Shown: positions 1 to 7,930 of the stretch, piece after piece
How the letters are laid out: every line of letters starts with the position of its first letter
How positions within the stretch are numbered: position 1 is the first letter of the stretch
DNA from: Achromobacter arsenitoxydans SY8
GTDB lineage: Bacteria > Pseudomonadota > Gammaproteobacteria > Burkholderiales > Burkholderiaceae_B
Reading direction: 5' to 3'
DNA: 51,306 bases
Assembly (NCBI RefSeq): GCF_000236785.1
Contig: NZ_AGUF01000081.1
Coordinates: 1 to 51,306 of the forward strand
The notes under the pieces: generated by a model
What the model was told of the DNA's origin: nothing
Database searches by the model: none
The model's input: the letters and a program-made list of their open reading frames with translations, nothing else
Made by a program: the position numbers and the translations under genes

Positions 1-420
1 GCTTGCGGCGTCCGCGCTCCATAGCGGGGCGCGTCCCTGAACCGGCGGCGCGGCCTCGGGGAACTGAGCGAGCAGGGCCAGGATGGTGCGGGCGGTCGTG
101 CCCAGCGTGGTCGGCGCCGATGCCGTGGTGTCACTACTGGTGACCAGGCCGCGGGCGGCCAGCGCCAGCGCGGCGGCGGTTTTGGGGTCGACAACAGTAT
201 TCTGGCGGTCGCCTCGGGCGCCGCCAGTCTGTATGCCTTGCCGGGAATCGCGGGTGGATCCATCCGACGGTCCGGCTTTCTCCGGACTGCCGGGCTGGCT
301 GACCGCGTCGGGCCGCGCGCCGGAAATCTGGTTGGCGTTTGCGGCGGACATCGTCGTGCCAAGCACGGCGTCCAGCCGCTGGACCAGGACGTTACCGAGC
401 GCGGCGGGACCGATGCTCAT
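1..420 (-). CDS. FliK-like flagellar hook-length control protein, N-terminal part (cut by window start)
   Basis: An open frame of 140 codons runs from an ATG at 418-420 to the window edge with no stop. Its ATG overlaps the fliT stop by four bases (ATGA), so translation is probably coupled to fliT. The visible part starts MSIGPAALGNVLVQRLD and is rich in Ala, Pro, Ser, Thr and Gln with little predicted order, as in the N-terminal halves of FliK-type hook-length control proteins. The conserved C-terminal FliK domain would lie outside the window. The assignment rests on composition and on position directly after flaG-fliD-fliS-fliT. It could also be an unrelated flagellar protein of unknown function. 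Confidence 0.6.
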   Translation of the reverse strand, partial: MSIGPAALGNVLVQRLDAVLGTTMSAANANQISGARPDAVSQPGSPEKAGPSDGSTRDSRQGIQTGGARGDRQNTVVDPKTAAALALAARGLVTSSDTTASAPTTLGTTARTILALLAQFPEAAPPVQGRAPLWSADAAS

Positions 421-767
421 TCTTCAGGCGCCTGATTGCCGTAGGCGGAAAGCAAGGTCTGCTGGCGCTTCATGCGTCCCAGCAGTTCGCCCAGCCGCGC
501 CAGTTGGGGCAGTGCCAGGTCGCGCGTCATCGCATCGTTTTCAAGGATGCGCACGAGCAGGTCGTACTTCATGCTGCGGCCGGCTTCGTCCAGGGGGCTG
601 GAGCGCTCGGCGTGGCGCAGGCGCTCGACCTGTTCACAGTAGAGCTGCCCATGCATGAGCGCGGTGTCCCAGTCGCCGGCCTGGGCGGCCGTCAACATCT
701 CGCCCGTGGACAGGGCGATCTCCTGATATTGTTCCAGGATGGCGGAGTACTGGGTAAGGGACGTCAT
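417..767 (-). CDS. fliT: Flagellar protein FliT (export chaperone for FliD)
   Basis: FliT binds the filament cap protein FliD in the cytoplasm, delivers it to the flagellar export gate and, in enterics, also inhibits FlhDC. The product is about 116 residues, starting MTSLTQYSAILEQYQEIA, mostly helical and charged, close to the family length of about 120. I chose the ATG at 767 because a GAGAG purine stretch precedes it at good spacing. An upstream ATG at 815 that overlaps the fliS stop (TGATG) would add 16 residues and is the alternative. The gene lies between fliS and the fliK-like gene. Sequence similarity in this family is low, so the call leans on position. Confidence 0.8.
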   Translation of the reverse strand: MTSLTQYSAILEQYQEIALSTGEMLTAAQAGDWDTALMHGQLYCEQVERLRHAERSSPLDEAGRSMKYDLLVRILENDAMTRDLALPQLARLGELLGRMKRQQTLLSAYGNQAPEE

Positions 768-814
768 AGAACTCTCGGGCGCTTGATGGCTGGCTGAATG
801 GGTCGTGTGGGCCA

Positions 815-1243
815 TCAAAGTTGTGCGCCGGGGGCAGGCCGGTCGATGGAGGTCTGCCAGGCTTCGGCCAGATCCGCCAGCAGGCGGTCCGCGATGTCGA
901 GCTGCTCGACGTCCGCTTTCAGGTTCGCCATCAGCAGTGTGCGGACAATGTAGTCGTAGAGCCGGCTGAGATTGGCGGCGATGTCGCCGCCGGCCTCCAT
1001 GTTCAGGCCCATTTTCAAGCCTTCGTCGACGATCTTGATTGCCTTGGTGATTGCCGTGCCCCGTTCGGACACGCGGCCTTCCTGCAGGTGGATGCGCGCC
1101 TGTCCGATTGCCGCGCGCGCCCCCTGGTAAAGCAGGGTGATCAGCCTTTCCGGGGTGGCGCTCATGACCTGCGTTTCCAGGCCGATATCGGCGTAGGAGC
1201 GGACGGAGTATGAGCCTGAGGGGCGGCGCGCGGCGTACGTCAT
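815..1243 (-). CDS. fliS: Flagellar export chaperone FliS
   Basis: FliS is the cytoplasmic chaperone of flagellin; it binds the C-terminus of FliC and prevents premature polymerisation before export. The protein has 142 residues and the family pattern: an SYxxIGLETQVMSATPERLI-like N-terminal helix (around residues 15-35), then LYQGARAAI and a KAIKIVDEGLKMGLN segment. The middle reads NLSRLYDYIVRTLLMAN, all typical of the four-helix FliS bundle. ATG at 1243 lies 17 bases after the fliD stop. The TGA overlaps a possible fliT ATG by one base. No flagellin gene is adjacent in this window. Confidence 0.95.
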   Translation of the reverse strand: MTYAARRPSGSYSVRSYADIGLETQVMSATPERLITLLYQGARAAIGQARIHLQEGRVSERGTAITKAIKIVDEGLKMGLNMEAGGDIAANLSRLYDYIVRTLLMANLKADVEQLDIADRLLADLAEAWQTSIDRPAPGAQL

Positions 1244-1260
1244 TTAATGCATCTTCTTGG

Positions 1261-2649
1261 TTATGAGTTCGACTTGTTCATGGCCGCAAACTGCTGGGTC
1301 AGGTAGTTAGCCGTGACAGACTGCTGTGCAACGAACTTGTCCAGCTGGACGAACTGGGCGCGCATCAGCTCAAGCTGGGCTTCGCCGGCGGCCTTGGCGC
1401 GGGTGTACTGGTTCTTTACGTTCTCGATCGACTTGGCCAGACCGTCGGTCTTGGTCTTGATCGAGCCGGTGTCGCTGAGGATGTCCTTGGTGGCCTTTTC
1501 GAAATTCGCGGCCAGGCCGTCGGCGCCGGACAGCATGCGGGCGACGTCGGCGCTATTGGAGGCCAGCGCCTTGTCCAGCTTGGTCTGGTCCAGCGTCAGT
1601 TGGCGCGTGTTCGGATTGGTCGTGATGCCCAGGTCGGCCAGCGAACGCATGGAGCCTTCACCCGTCACGAACTGCAGCGCGCTGGCGAGCGACGACTGGA
1701 TGCTGCGCGTCGTGCCGTCCCCGGTCAGCGGCTGGTTGGTGGCGGCCGTCGCGTCGAACGCCGTCAGGTTCTTGATCGTCGTCTGCAGCGTGTTGTAGGC
1801 GGTCACGAAGCTCTGGATGGCCTTGCTGGCCACCGAGGGATCGCTTTCCAGCTTGAGCGTGATCGGCTTGTCGGCTTCGGTCTTGGCCGTCAGGTTCAAG
1901 GTCACGCCGTCGATGGCGGTCGAGATATTGTTGGTGCCGCTCTTGACCGTGATGCCGTTGATGTCGATCTCGGCGTCGACGGCGGCGGTGGCCGTCATCT
2001 TGGTGCTGGTGTCGGCGGCGTCGGTGTTGTAGTTCAGGACGTCCTTGAGCGACTGGTCGCCAGTCACGGTGATGGACTTGACCGAAGCCTCCACGCCGGT
2101 GTCCTTGGCGGTCAGCATGAGGTAGCTCTTGCCGTCGCCGTCGGTGATGACGGTGGCGCGCACGCCCAGCGTGTCGTCGGCGTTGACCGCCTTGACGATG
2201 CCGTTCAGGGAAGTGTCGTCCTTCAGGTCGACGGTCTTCTTGGTGCCGTCGGCCAATTCGATTTCGAAGGAACCCGTGGCGCCATTGGACGCCTTGCGGT
2301 CGGCCACCGCACCCGATTGCAGGGTCTGCGAGGTGGCGATGCTCTTCACATTGATGGTGTACTGGCCCGCCACGGCGCCTTCGGCGGCCACGGTCGCGGT
2401 CAGGGCGTCGCCGCCGGTCACGCTGCCTTTCACGGCGCCCAGCGTCTCGGCCTTGCCCAGCACGGCGGCGGCCTTCTGCACGGCTTCCACGGCGCTTTTC
2501 AGTTGGCCGTATGCCGTAACGCGGGTTTCGAAGCTGGTCTGCCGTACGGTGTACTGCTCCAGCTTCTTTTCCTCGGCTGCTTGCAGCTTCGTGAGGATGT
2601 CCTCCAGGGGCAAGCCTGAATTCGAACCGAGGTTGGTGATGGTGGCCAT
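1261..2649 (-). CDS. fliD: Flagellar filament cap protein FliD (HAP2)
   Basis: FliD forms the cap at the filament tip and catalyses flagellin insertion. The 462-residue product has the N-terminal FliD domain (about residues 8-105, starting with the GLPLEDILTKLQAAEEKK region) and a Thr/Ala/Asp-rich variable middle. The C-terminal FliD domain (about 220-450) ends in a helical heptad-like region (QLELMRAQFVQLDKFVAQQ) and YLTQQFAAMNKS, as in other FliD proteins. An AGGAAGG ribosome site precedes the ATG at 2649. The 144 bases upstream show no convincing promoter, so fliD is probably co-transcribed with flaG. Confidence 0.97.
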   Translation of the reverse strand: MATITNLGSNSGLPLEDILTKLQAAEEKKLEQYTVRQTSFETRVTAYGQLKSAVEAVQKAAAVLGKAETLGAVKGSVTGGDALTATVAAEGAVAGQYTINVKSIATSQTLQSGAVADRKASNGATGSFEIELADGTKKTVDLKDDTSLNGIVKAVNADDTLGVRATVITDGDGKSYLMLTAKDTGVEASVKSITVTGDQSLKDVLNYNTDAADTSTKMTATAAVDAEIDINGITVKSGTNNISTAIDGVTLNLTAKTEADKPITLKLESDPSVASKAIQSFVTAYNTLQTTIKNLTAFDATAATNQPLTGDGTTRSIQSSLASALQFVTGEGSMRSLADLGITTNPNTRQLTLDQTKLDKALASNSADVARMLSGADGLAANFEKATKDILSDTGSIKTKTDGLAKSIENVKNQYTRAKAAGEAQLELMRAQFVQLDKFVAQQSVTANYLTQQFAAMNKSNS

Positions 2650-2793
2650 GTGAAATTCCTTCCTAGCGATGCAATTCTGTCAAAAAATGGATGCCGGCGA
2701 TTGGCCGGGTAAAGGCATAAGGCGGGCCTAATTCGGCGCTTCTCTTGCCGCGTCCCGTCGAGTCACGTGCCCAACAATGTTTTAAGTGCCGGA

Positions 2794-3171
2794 TCAGGCC
2801 GAAGTCTTGATCCCGTTTCCTTGCATATTCACAATCATTTTGGCGATTTTGAGTACCGTTTCGCTGGGGATCGTGCGAATTACGTCTCCTGACTCCGCGT
2901 CCACCACAGACACCACCACTTGGTGGACATTGGGATCGATTTCGAACTGAAGCTGGGTCGACCAGGCCTTCATCTGATCGTTGATTTCGTCGATCGCTTT
3001 ATCCAGGGGCAGCTTTTGCGCATTGGACTGGTCCGACGTGGCGCTGTCGGATGCGCTGCTGTTCGTGCTCGCCGGGGCGGGCGTGGCGGTTGCTGAGGGG
3101 TCTGGGGCGGCGATTACGGTCGAAACCGGTAACGACGCGAACGCTGCGGGGGCTAACGGGGTTACGGCCAT
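2794..3171 (-). CDS. flaG: FlaG family flagellar protein
   Basis: FlaG proteins influence filament length and lie next to fliD in many motile bacteria. The C-terminal half (LDKAIDEINDQMKAW, then FEIDPNVHQVVVSVVD, then GDVIRTIPSETVLKIAK) is the conserved FlaG domain; the first 50 residues are low-complexity Ala/Ser/Thr/Pro. The start is re-chosen. The reading frame is open to 3237 and beyond, but the ATG at 3171 has a GGAG five bases upstream. The ATG at 3237 overlaps the -10 of a candidate sigma-28 promoter (3236-3262). With the start at 3171 the product is 125 residues, a normal FlaG length. It is the first gene of the operon flaG-fliD-fliS-fliT. Confidence 0.88.
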   Translation of the reverse strand: MAVTPLAPAAFASLPVSTVIAAPDPSATATPAPASTNSSASDSATSDQSNAQKLPLDKAIDEINDQMKAWSTQLQFEIDPNVHQVVVSVVDAESGDVIRTIPSETVLKIAKMIVNMQGNGIKTSA

Positions 3172-3235
3172 GATCACTCCAACGGCGAGGGGCGTCTCGG
3201 AGGAACGCGCTGTTTTCAGGAAATTCTCAGTTACC

Positions 3236-3262
3236 ATAACGACACTGCCGCAGGGAACTTTA
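3236..3262 (-). promoter_or_regulatory. Candidate sigma-28 (FliA) promoter of the flaG-fliDST operon
   Basis: On the minus strand, TAAAGTTC (3262-3255) is followed after exactly 11 bases by GTCGTTAT (3243-3236). The enteric sigma-28 consensus is TAAAGTTT, N11, GCCGATAA, so the -35 matches 7 of 8, the spacing is ideal and the -10 matches 5 of 8. Transcription would start near 3229, about 58 bases before the flaG ATG at 3171. Late (class III) flagellar genes such as the cap and flagellin chaperones are normally FliA-dependent. No transcription data are available here. Confidence 0.6.
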
Positions 3263-3309
3263 GCCCCGCGCAAACAGGTGCTTCACGTGCTAAGGGTTCG
3301 GATCGGTCA

Positions 3310-4047
3310 ATGAGTGTCAAGACGGCGCTGCGAGTCATCGAAATCATCGAAACGTACGCCCGCGAGAAACGCGCGCTGCCCCTGTCGGAACTGGCCCGCC
3401 TGCTCGATGTCCCCGTTTCCAGTTGCCTGGCGCTGATCCGCACCCTGACCGGGCTGGGCTATCTGTACGAAACAGGCAGGCGCCAAGGCTATTACCCCAC
3501 CGGCCGCCTCCTGGCCATGGCCCAGCGCATCGCGCGGGCCGATCCCGTTCTGGACCGGGTTTATCCCAGCCTCACTGAATTAAGGGACGCCACGCGCGAA
3601 ACCGTGGTCTTCGCCAAGCTGGCGCCCGACGGTCGGGTGGTTTACCTGGATGTGCTGGATTCGCCGCATACGATCAGATACGCGCCCGTTGCAGGCGAGT
3701 TCAAAGACGTACACGCAAATTCGCTGGGAAAAGCCTTGCTTTCCCTGCTGGATGACGCCGCCCGGGACGTGGTGCTGGCAGAGGCGGCCATGACCCGCTA
3801 CAACGAGCGCACGCTGGTGACGCGGGAGGCCCTGCTGGCGGACATCGACGTGTCGCGCCAGCGGGGGTGGTTCATGAACAGCGGCGAATCCATTCCCGAC
3901 GTCGGCGCCATCGCCTGGCCCGTCACGCTTTCAGGCGAGCACTACGCCATTTCGGTGGGGGGGCCGATCTACCGCATCGAGCCCCAGCAGGAAGCCTATG
4001 CCCGCATCCTGCGCGCCGCCTGCACCGGCCTTGAACAGCAGGCCTGA
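3310..4047 (+). CDS. IclR family transcriptional regulator
   Basis: The 245-residue protein has an N-terminal winged helix-turn-helix (about residues 3-65: ALRVIEIIETYAREKRALPLSELARLLDVP, then SSCLALIRTLTGLGYL). A C-terminal GAF-like effector domain follows, with typical IclR motifs: LRDATRETVVFAKL, the HANSLGKALLSLL segment and IAWPVTLSGEHYAISVGGP. Such regulators bind small acids and control adjacent catabolic operons, as repressors or activators. The gene converges on the acyl-CoA dehydrogenase gene with a gap of only 12 bases. Its likely target is the minus-strand operon that starts at 7915, where an inverted repeat sits before the first gene. The ligand is unknown. Confidence 0.93.
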   Translation: MSVKTALRVIEIIETYAREKRALPLSELARLLDVPVSSCLALIRTLTGLGYLYETGRRQGYYPTGRLLAMAQRIARADPVLDRVYPSLTELRDATRETVVFAKLAPDGRVVYLDVLDSPHTIRYAPVAGEFKDVHANSLGKALLSLLDDAARDVVLAEAAMTRYNERTLVTREALLADIDVSRQRGWFMNSGESIPDVGAIAWPVTLSGEHYAISVGGPIYRIEPQQEAYARILRAACTGLEQQA

Positions 4048-4059
4048 CGCCCGCTCGGG

Positions 4060-5226
4060 TCAATAGGATTTCGGCAGCCCCAGCACCTTTTCCGCGATGA
4101 AGCACATGATCAGCTGCGGGCTGACGGGCGCAATGCGCGGAATGAAGCTTTCGCGCAGCAGCCGCTCCACGTGGTACTCCTTGGCGTAGCCCATCCCGCC
4201 CAGCGTCATCACAGCCGTCTGGCAGGCGTTGTAGCCGGCCTCGGCCGCCAGGTATTTCGCGGAATTGGCGGCGGGGCCGCAAGGTTTGCCGGCGTCGTAC
4301 AGGCTGGCCGCCTTGAAGACCATCAGGTCCGCGGCCTCCAGCTGCATCCAGGCCTGGGCCAGCGGATGCTGGATGCCCTGGTTCTTGCCGATGGGGCGGC
4401 CAAAGACGGTGCGCTCGCCGGCATACTTGACGGCCCGGTCCAGCGCCGCGCGGCCGATGCCCACGGCCTCCGCCGCGATCAGGATGCGTTCCGGATTCAG
4501 CCCGTGCAAGATGTACTCGAAGCCGCGGCCTTCTTCGCCGATGCGGTCCGCCACGGGAATCCGCAGTCCGTCGATAAACAGCATGTTCGAGTCGACCGCC
4601 TTGCGGCCCATCTTCTCGATCTCCCGCACTTCGATCCGTTCGCGGTCCAGGTCGGTATAGAAGAGCGACAGGCCCTGCGTGGGCTTTTCCACTTCAGACA
4701 GCGGCGTGGTGCGCGCCAGCAGCAGCATCTTGTTCGCCACCTGCGCCGTGGATATCCAGATCTTGCGGCCATGGACGACGTATTCGTCGCCCTGGCGCAC
4801 GGCCCGGGTGCTGAGCTTGGTCGTGTCCAGGCCCGCGTCGGGTTCAGTAACGGCAAAGCAGGCCTTTTCCCGTCCGGCGATCAGCGGCTCGAGCCAGCGG
4901 GCGCGCTGCTCGTCGCTGCCGAACACCACGACCGGATTCAGGCCGAAGATATTCATGTGGACGGCCGAGGCGCCGGTGAAGCCGGCCCCTGAGGCGGCGA
5001 TGGTCTGCATCATCAGCGCGGCTTCGGTCATGCCCAGTCCGGCGCCGCCGTATTCCTGCGGCATGGCGATTCCCAGCCAGCCGTCGCGGGCCAGGTCGGC
5101 GTGCAGCGGCTCGGGAAAGCCGCCTTCGCGGTCGCGCTCCAGCCAGTATTCGTCGGGGTAGCGGTCGCAGATGCGGGACACGGCGTCGCGCAACGCCAAC
5201 TGGTCGGGAGTGAATTCAAAGTCCAT
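4060..5226 (-). CDS. Acyl-CoA dehydrogenase family protein (catabolic cluster)
   Basis: This is a 388-residue FAD-dependent acyl-CoA dehydrogenase, expected to introduce an alpha-beta double bond into an acyl-CoA. Seen are the N-terminal helical domain (LALRDAVSRI), the FAD-contact motif FAVTEPDAGLDTT (about 124-136), IWIST (156-160) and the C-terminal GGMGYAKEYHVERLLRE. The usual EGTxxI carrying the catalytic Glu near the C-terminus is absent; the equivalent segment reads PRIAPVSPQLI. A Glu at residue 246 in NPERI aligns with the catalytic Glu of isovaleryl-CoA and long-chain acyl-CoA dehydrogenases and may act instead. Its ATG overlaps the end of the CoA-transferase gene by 11 bases. Substrate unknown. 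Confidence 0.92.
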   Translation of the reverse strand: MDFEFTPDQLALRDAVSRICDRYPDEYWLERDREGGFPEPLHADLARDGWLGIAMPQEYGGAGLGMTEAALMMQTIAASGAGFTGASAVHMNIFGLNPVVVFGSDEQRARWLEPLIAGREKACFAVTEPDAGLDTTKLSTRAVRQGDEYVVHGRKIWISTAQVANKMLLLARTTPLSEVEKPTQGLSLFYTDLDRERIEVREIEKMGRKAVDSNMLFIDGLRIPVADRIGEEGRGFEYILHGLNPERILIAAEAVGIGRAALDRAVKYAGERTVFGRPIGKNQGIQHPLAQAWMQLEAADLMVFKAASLYDAGKPCGPAANSAKYLAAEAGYNACQTAVMTLGGMGYAKEYHVERLLRESFIPRIAPVSPQLIMCFIAEKVLGLPKSY

Positions 5227-6457
5227 CTTCGTTTCCGTCTTGGGTAATGCCGCGGGCGAGCATGGCGGCGATCTGTTCAGGGCCGTAGCCGGCCTGGGCC
5301 AGCACTTCGCGGCTGTGCTGGCCCAGCCGCGGGGCGGGGCGGCGCAGGGATGTCGGCGTGCCTTCGTACCGTCCCAGCGGGCCAGTGGTGCGGATCCGGC
5401 CCTCCGAGGGATGGTCCATTTCCTGGATGAAACCCGTGGCCGTCAGGTGCTCGTCCTGGATCAGGCCGTCAATCGTGTAGAGCTGCGAGGCGGGGATGTC
5501 CGCTCGGGCCAGGTCTGCCAGCCAGTCCTGGCTGGGCCGGGTGGCGATCACCTCGGCCACGAAGGCGTAGACCTCGCTGATATTTGCGGCCCGCGCGCCG
5601 TGCGTGTGAAAGCGCGGGTCCTGCGACAGTTCGGGGCGTCCGATGAGGCTGAAGAAATTGCGCCAGTGCTTGTCGTTGTAGATCAGCAGGCAGATGTAGC
5701 CGTCGGCCGTGGCGTACGGACGGCGATGCGGCGCCAGCAGCCGCGCATAACCTGTCGGGCCCAGGGGCGGCTCGAAGGTGGCGCCGCCCAGGTGGTCGCC
5801 CAGGACCAGATGCGCCATCCCCTCGAACATGGGAATTTCCACCTGCTGGCCGCGGCCCAGCGTCCGCGCGCTCAGCACCGCCGACACGAGCGCGATGCCC
5901 ACATGCAGGCCTACCGCGCGGTCGGCAAGCGTAAGCGGCGCGTATCGCGGGACGTCGCCGCTCTGCTGGGCGGACAGCGCGGCGATGCCGGTCTGGCCCT
6001 GGATCAGGTCGTCATAGGCCGGGCGGCCGGCATAGGGGCCGGCCTCGCCGAAGCCATAGGCGCCCACGTACACGATGCGCGGGTTGCGGGCCGCCACCGC
6101 CTCGTACGACAGGCCCAGGCGAGCCATTGCCTGGGGGCGGATGTTGTAGAGCAGGGCGTCGCAGCTCTCCGCCAATTTCAGGCAGGCGTCCAGGCCTTCG
6201 GGGGTCTTCAGGTCCAGCACGATGGACCGCTTGTTGCGGTTCAGGTGCAGATAGATGTGGCCCATGCCGGGGTTGCGCATGGGGCCGACGGCCCGCATGT
6301 TGTCCCCCGCGGGCGATTCCACCTTGATCACGTCCGCACCCAGGTCCGCCAGGACCTGGGTCGCGTACGGCCCCATCACCACTGAGCTCAGGTCCAGGAT
6401 GCGCACGCCGGCAAGCGGCCCGGCGCAAGGCGTTTCGGGAAGGGGCTGGTCCATCAT
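5216..6457 (-). CDS. CaiB/BaiF-type (class III) CoA-transferase
   Basis: Family III CoA-transferases move CoA between carboxylic acids through an aspartyl-CoA intermediate. The roughly 413-residue product starts MMDQPLPETPC and has the family opening LAGVRILDLSSVVMGPYATQVLADLGADVIKVE (given here as a region, residues about 14-45). It also has NRNKRSIVLDLKTPEG, and AYDDLIQGQTGI, whose second Asp is the expected catalytic residue. The double ATG at 6457/6454 overlaps the stop of the upstream Bug-protein gene (ATGATGG), so the genes are translationally coupled. With the next gene it would activate and then oxidise an imported carboxylate. The acid is not identifiable from sequence. Confidence 0.93.
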   Translation of the reverse strand: MMDQPLPETPCAGPLAGVRILDLSSVVMGPYATQVLADLGADVIKVESPAGDNMRAVGPMRNPGMGHIYLHLNRNKRSIVLDLKTPEGLDACLKLAESCDALLYNIRPQAMARLGLSYEAVAARNPRIVYVGAYGFGEAGPYAGRPAYDDLIQGQTGIAALSAQQSGDVPRYAPLTLADRAVGLHVGIALVSAVLSARTLGRGQQVEIPMFEGMAHLVLGDHLGGATFEPPLGPTGYARLLAPHRRPYATADGYICLLIYNDKHWRNFFSLIGRPELSQDPRFHTHGARAANISEVYAFVAEVIATRPSQDWLADLARADIPASQLYTIDGLIQDEHLTATGFIQEMDHPSEGRIRTTGPLGRYEGTPTSLRRPAPRLGQHSREVLAQAGYGPEQIAAMLARGITQDGNEDGL

Positions 6458-7425
6458 TGCTGTTCGATCCCCGCGTCGCGGATCAGCTTGCCCCACAGGT
6501 CGCGCTGTTCCCCCACGAACTGGGCGAACGCCTCGGGAGTGCTGGAAAAGGCGTCGAAGCCCAGTCCGGCAAGGCGTTTTTTCACGTCGGGCTTGGCAAC
6601 CACCTGGTTGATGGCGGCATTCAGCTTGGCCACGACTTCCGGCGGCAGGCCGGCCGGGCCGAAGTATCCGTTCCAGGAGTTCAGGTCGAAATCGGGCACG
6701 CCCGCCTCGGCCATGGACGGCAGGTCAGGCACGATGGTGCTGCGCTCGGCGGTGGAGACGGCCAGCGCGCGCAACTGGCCAGACTGCACGAAGGGCAGGC
6801 CGGAAGCCAGGTCGGTGAACATGAAGTCCACCTGGCCGCCGACCACGTCGGTCAGGCCTTGCGGCGTGCCCTTGTAGGGCACGTGCAGGATGTCGACCTT
6901 GGCGCGGTTGGCCAGCGTGGCGCCAGCCACGATGCCGGTGCTGTTGCCGCTGGCGTATGTAATGCGCCCCGGGTTCTTCTTGGCGTCGGCCACCAGGTCG
7001 CCCACCGTCTTCCAGGGCCGCTTGGGGTTGACGACCAGGATGAAGGGCAGATTGCCGCCGCGGGCGATCGGCGTGAAATCCTTGACCGGATCGTAGGGCA
7101 CGTTCTTCATCAGCCAGGGCGCGGCCGAATGCGACGTATTGGTCGTGACGAACAGCGTGTAGCCGTCCGGCTTGGCGCGCGCCACGTAGCTGGCCGCGAT
7201 GGTCGCATTGGCGCCGGGCTTGTTTTCGACCACGATTTGCTGGCCCAGGATGGCCGACAGTTCGGAGCCGAAGATTCGTCCCACGGCGTCCGTGCCGGAT
7301 CCCGCGGGGAAGGGCACGACCAGGGTGATCGGCTTGGACGGGTAGTCCGCCGCGTGGACGGCGGGCGCCGCGATCAAGGCGGCGCCGCTGACGAGCGCGG
7401 CGCCTAGCAGGCGTATGGGTTGCAT
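6454..7425 (-). CDS. Bug-type tripartite tricarboxylate transporter substrate-binding protein (TctC family)
   Basis: This is a periplasmic binding protein for a carboxylate. The 323-residue product has a signal peptide (about residues 1-25, ending AVHA, then ADYPSKPI), followed by the family signature PITLVVPFPAGSGTDAVGRI. ENKPGANATIAASYVARAKP-like segments, GYTLFVTTNTSH and the later ITYASGNSTG complete the match to the expanded Bug family of Bordetella and relatives. Most Bug proteins are orphans without adjacent TctA/TctB membrane subunits, and none are encoded here. It probably supplies the substrate handled by the downstream CoA-transferase and dehydrogenase. Confidence 0.95.
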   Translation of the reverse strand: MQPIRLLGAALVSGAALIAAPAVHAADYPSKPITLVVPFPAGSGTDAVGRIFGSELSAILGQQIVVENKPGANATIAASYVARAKPDGYTLFVTTNTSHSAAPWLMKNVPYDPVKDFTPIARGGNLPFILVVNPKRPWKTVGDLVADAKKNPGRITYASGNSTGIVAGATLANRAKVDILHVPYKGTPQGLTDVVGGQVDFMFTDLASGLPFVQSGQLRALAVSTAERSTIVPDLPSMAEAGVPDFDLNSWNGYFGPAGLPPEVVAKLNAAINQVVAKPDVKKRLAGLGFDAFSSTPEAFAQFVGEQRDLWGKLIRDAGIEQQ

Positions 7426-7498
7426 GGGTTTGTCTCCTGTCTTTTATAGGAATGAGAAGGGCGCGGCTTCTACGGCCGCTGCCCGTCAGGTCGCCGCA

Positions 7499-7915
7499 TC
7501 AGGCGGCTGGGGGTGACGCCGGAAAGTCGCGTATCACGCGATCTGGGGATTCTTCGTAAGGAGGCGTGTAGATCACCAGCAGGCGCGCCGGCTCGTCGCT
7601 GGTCACGGTGAAGACATGGGGGATGTCGGGGGGGAAGTAGCAGCAGTCGCCGGGCCCCATGTCGGCCCATTCGTCCTGCACCTGCGCGCGGGCCGTGCCC
7701 GAAATCAGGTAACAGACCTGTTCGATGCCCGGATGCGCGTGGGGCAGCGCGCCCTTGCCCTTGTCGATCACGCCCAGCAGCACTTCGACGCCGCGGGCGC
7801 CGACGGTGTCAGGCGAGATCAGCCGCCGGTTCAATGTGCCCGTGTGGTTGGCGGGGTGGTAGCCCGGCACGTCGGCTTCGCGGACCAGCCAGGCAGGTGT
7901 CTTTTGCTGCGTCAT
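7499..7915 (-). CDS. Cupin-domain protein, first gene of the catabolic operon
   Basis: This is a single-domain cupin of 138 residues. Cupin motif 1 is visible as PHAHPGIEQVCYLISG (around residues 58-73) with likely metal ligands His, His and Glu; motif 2 is PGDCCYFPPDIPHVF with a further His. Such proteins may be small metal-dependent enzymes (dioxygenase, isomerase, decarboxylase) or sensors, and the sequence does not say which. An AAGGAAGAG ribosome site precedes the ATG at 7915. It is 73 bases upstream of the Bug-protein gene and is read from the candidate promoter/operator region at 7916-7990. Function unknown. Confidence 0.85.
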   Translation of the reverse strand: MTQQKTPAWLVREADVPGYHPANHTGTLNRRLISPDTVGARGVEVLLGVIDKGKGALPHAHPGIEQVCYLISGTARAQVQDEWADMGPGDCCYFPPDIPHVFTVTSDEPARLLVIYTPPYEESPDRVIRDFPASPPAA

Positions 7916-7930
7916 GTCTCTTCCTTATAT

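Noticed and set aside
2650-2793. A separate fliD promoter in the flaG-fliD gap
   Set aside because: A TTGACA exists on the minus strand, but the -10 would overlap the ribosome site and has no match. TAAA and GCCGAAT elements are about 40 bases apart, not 15.
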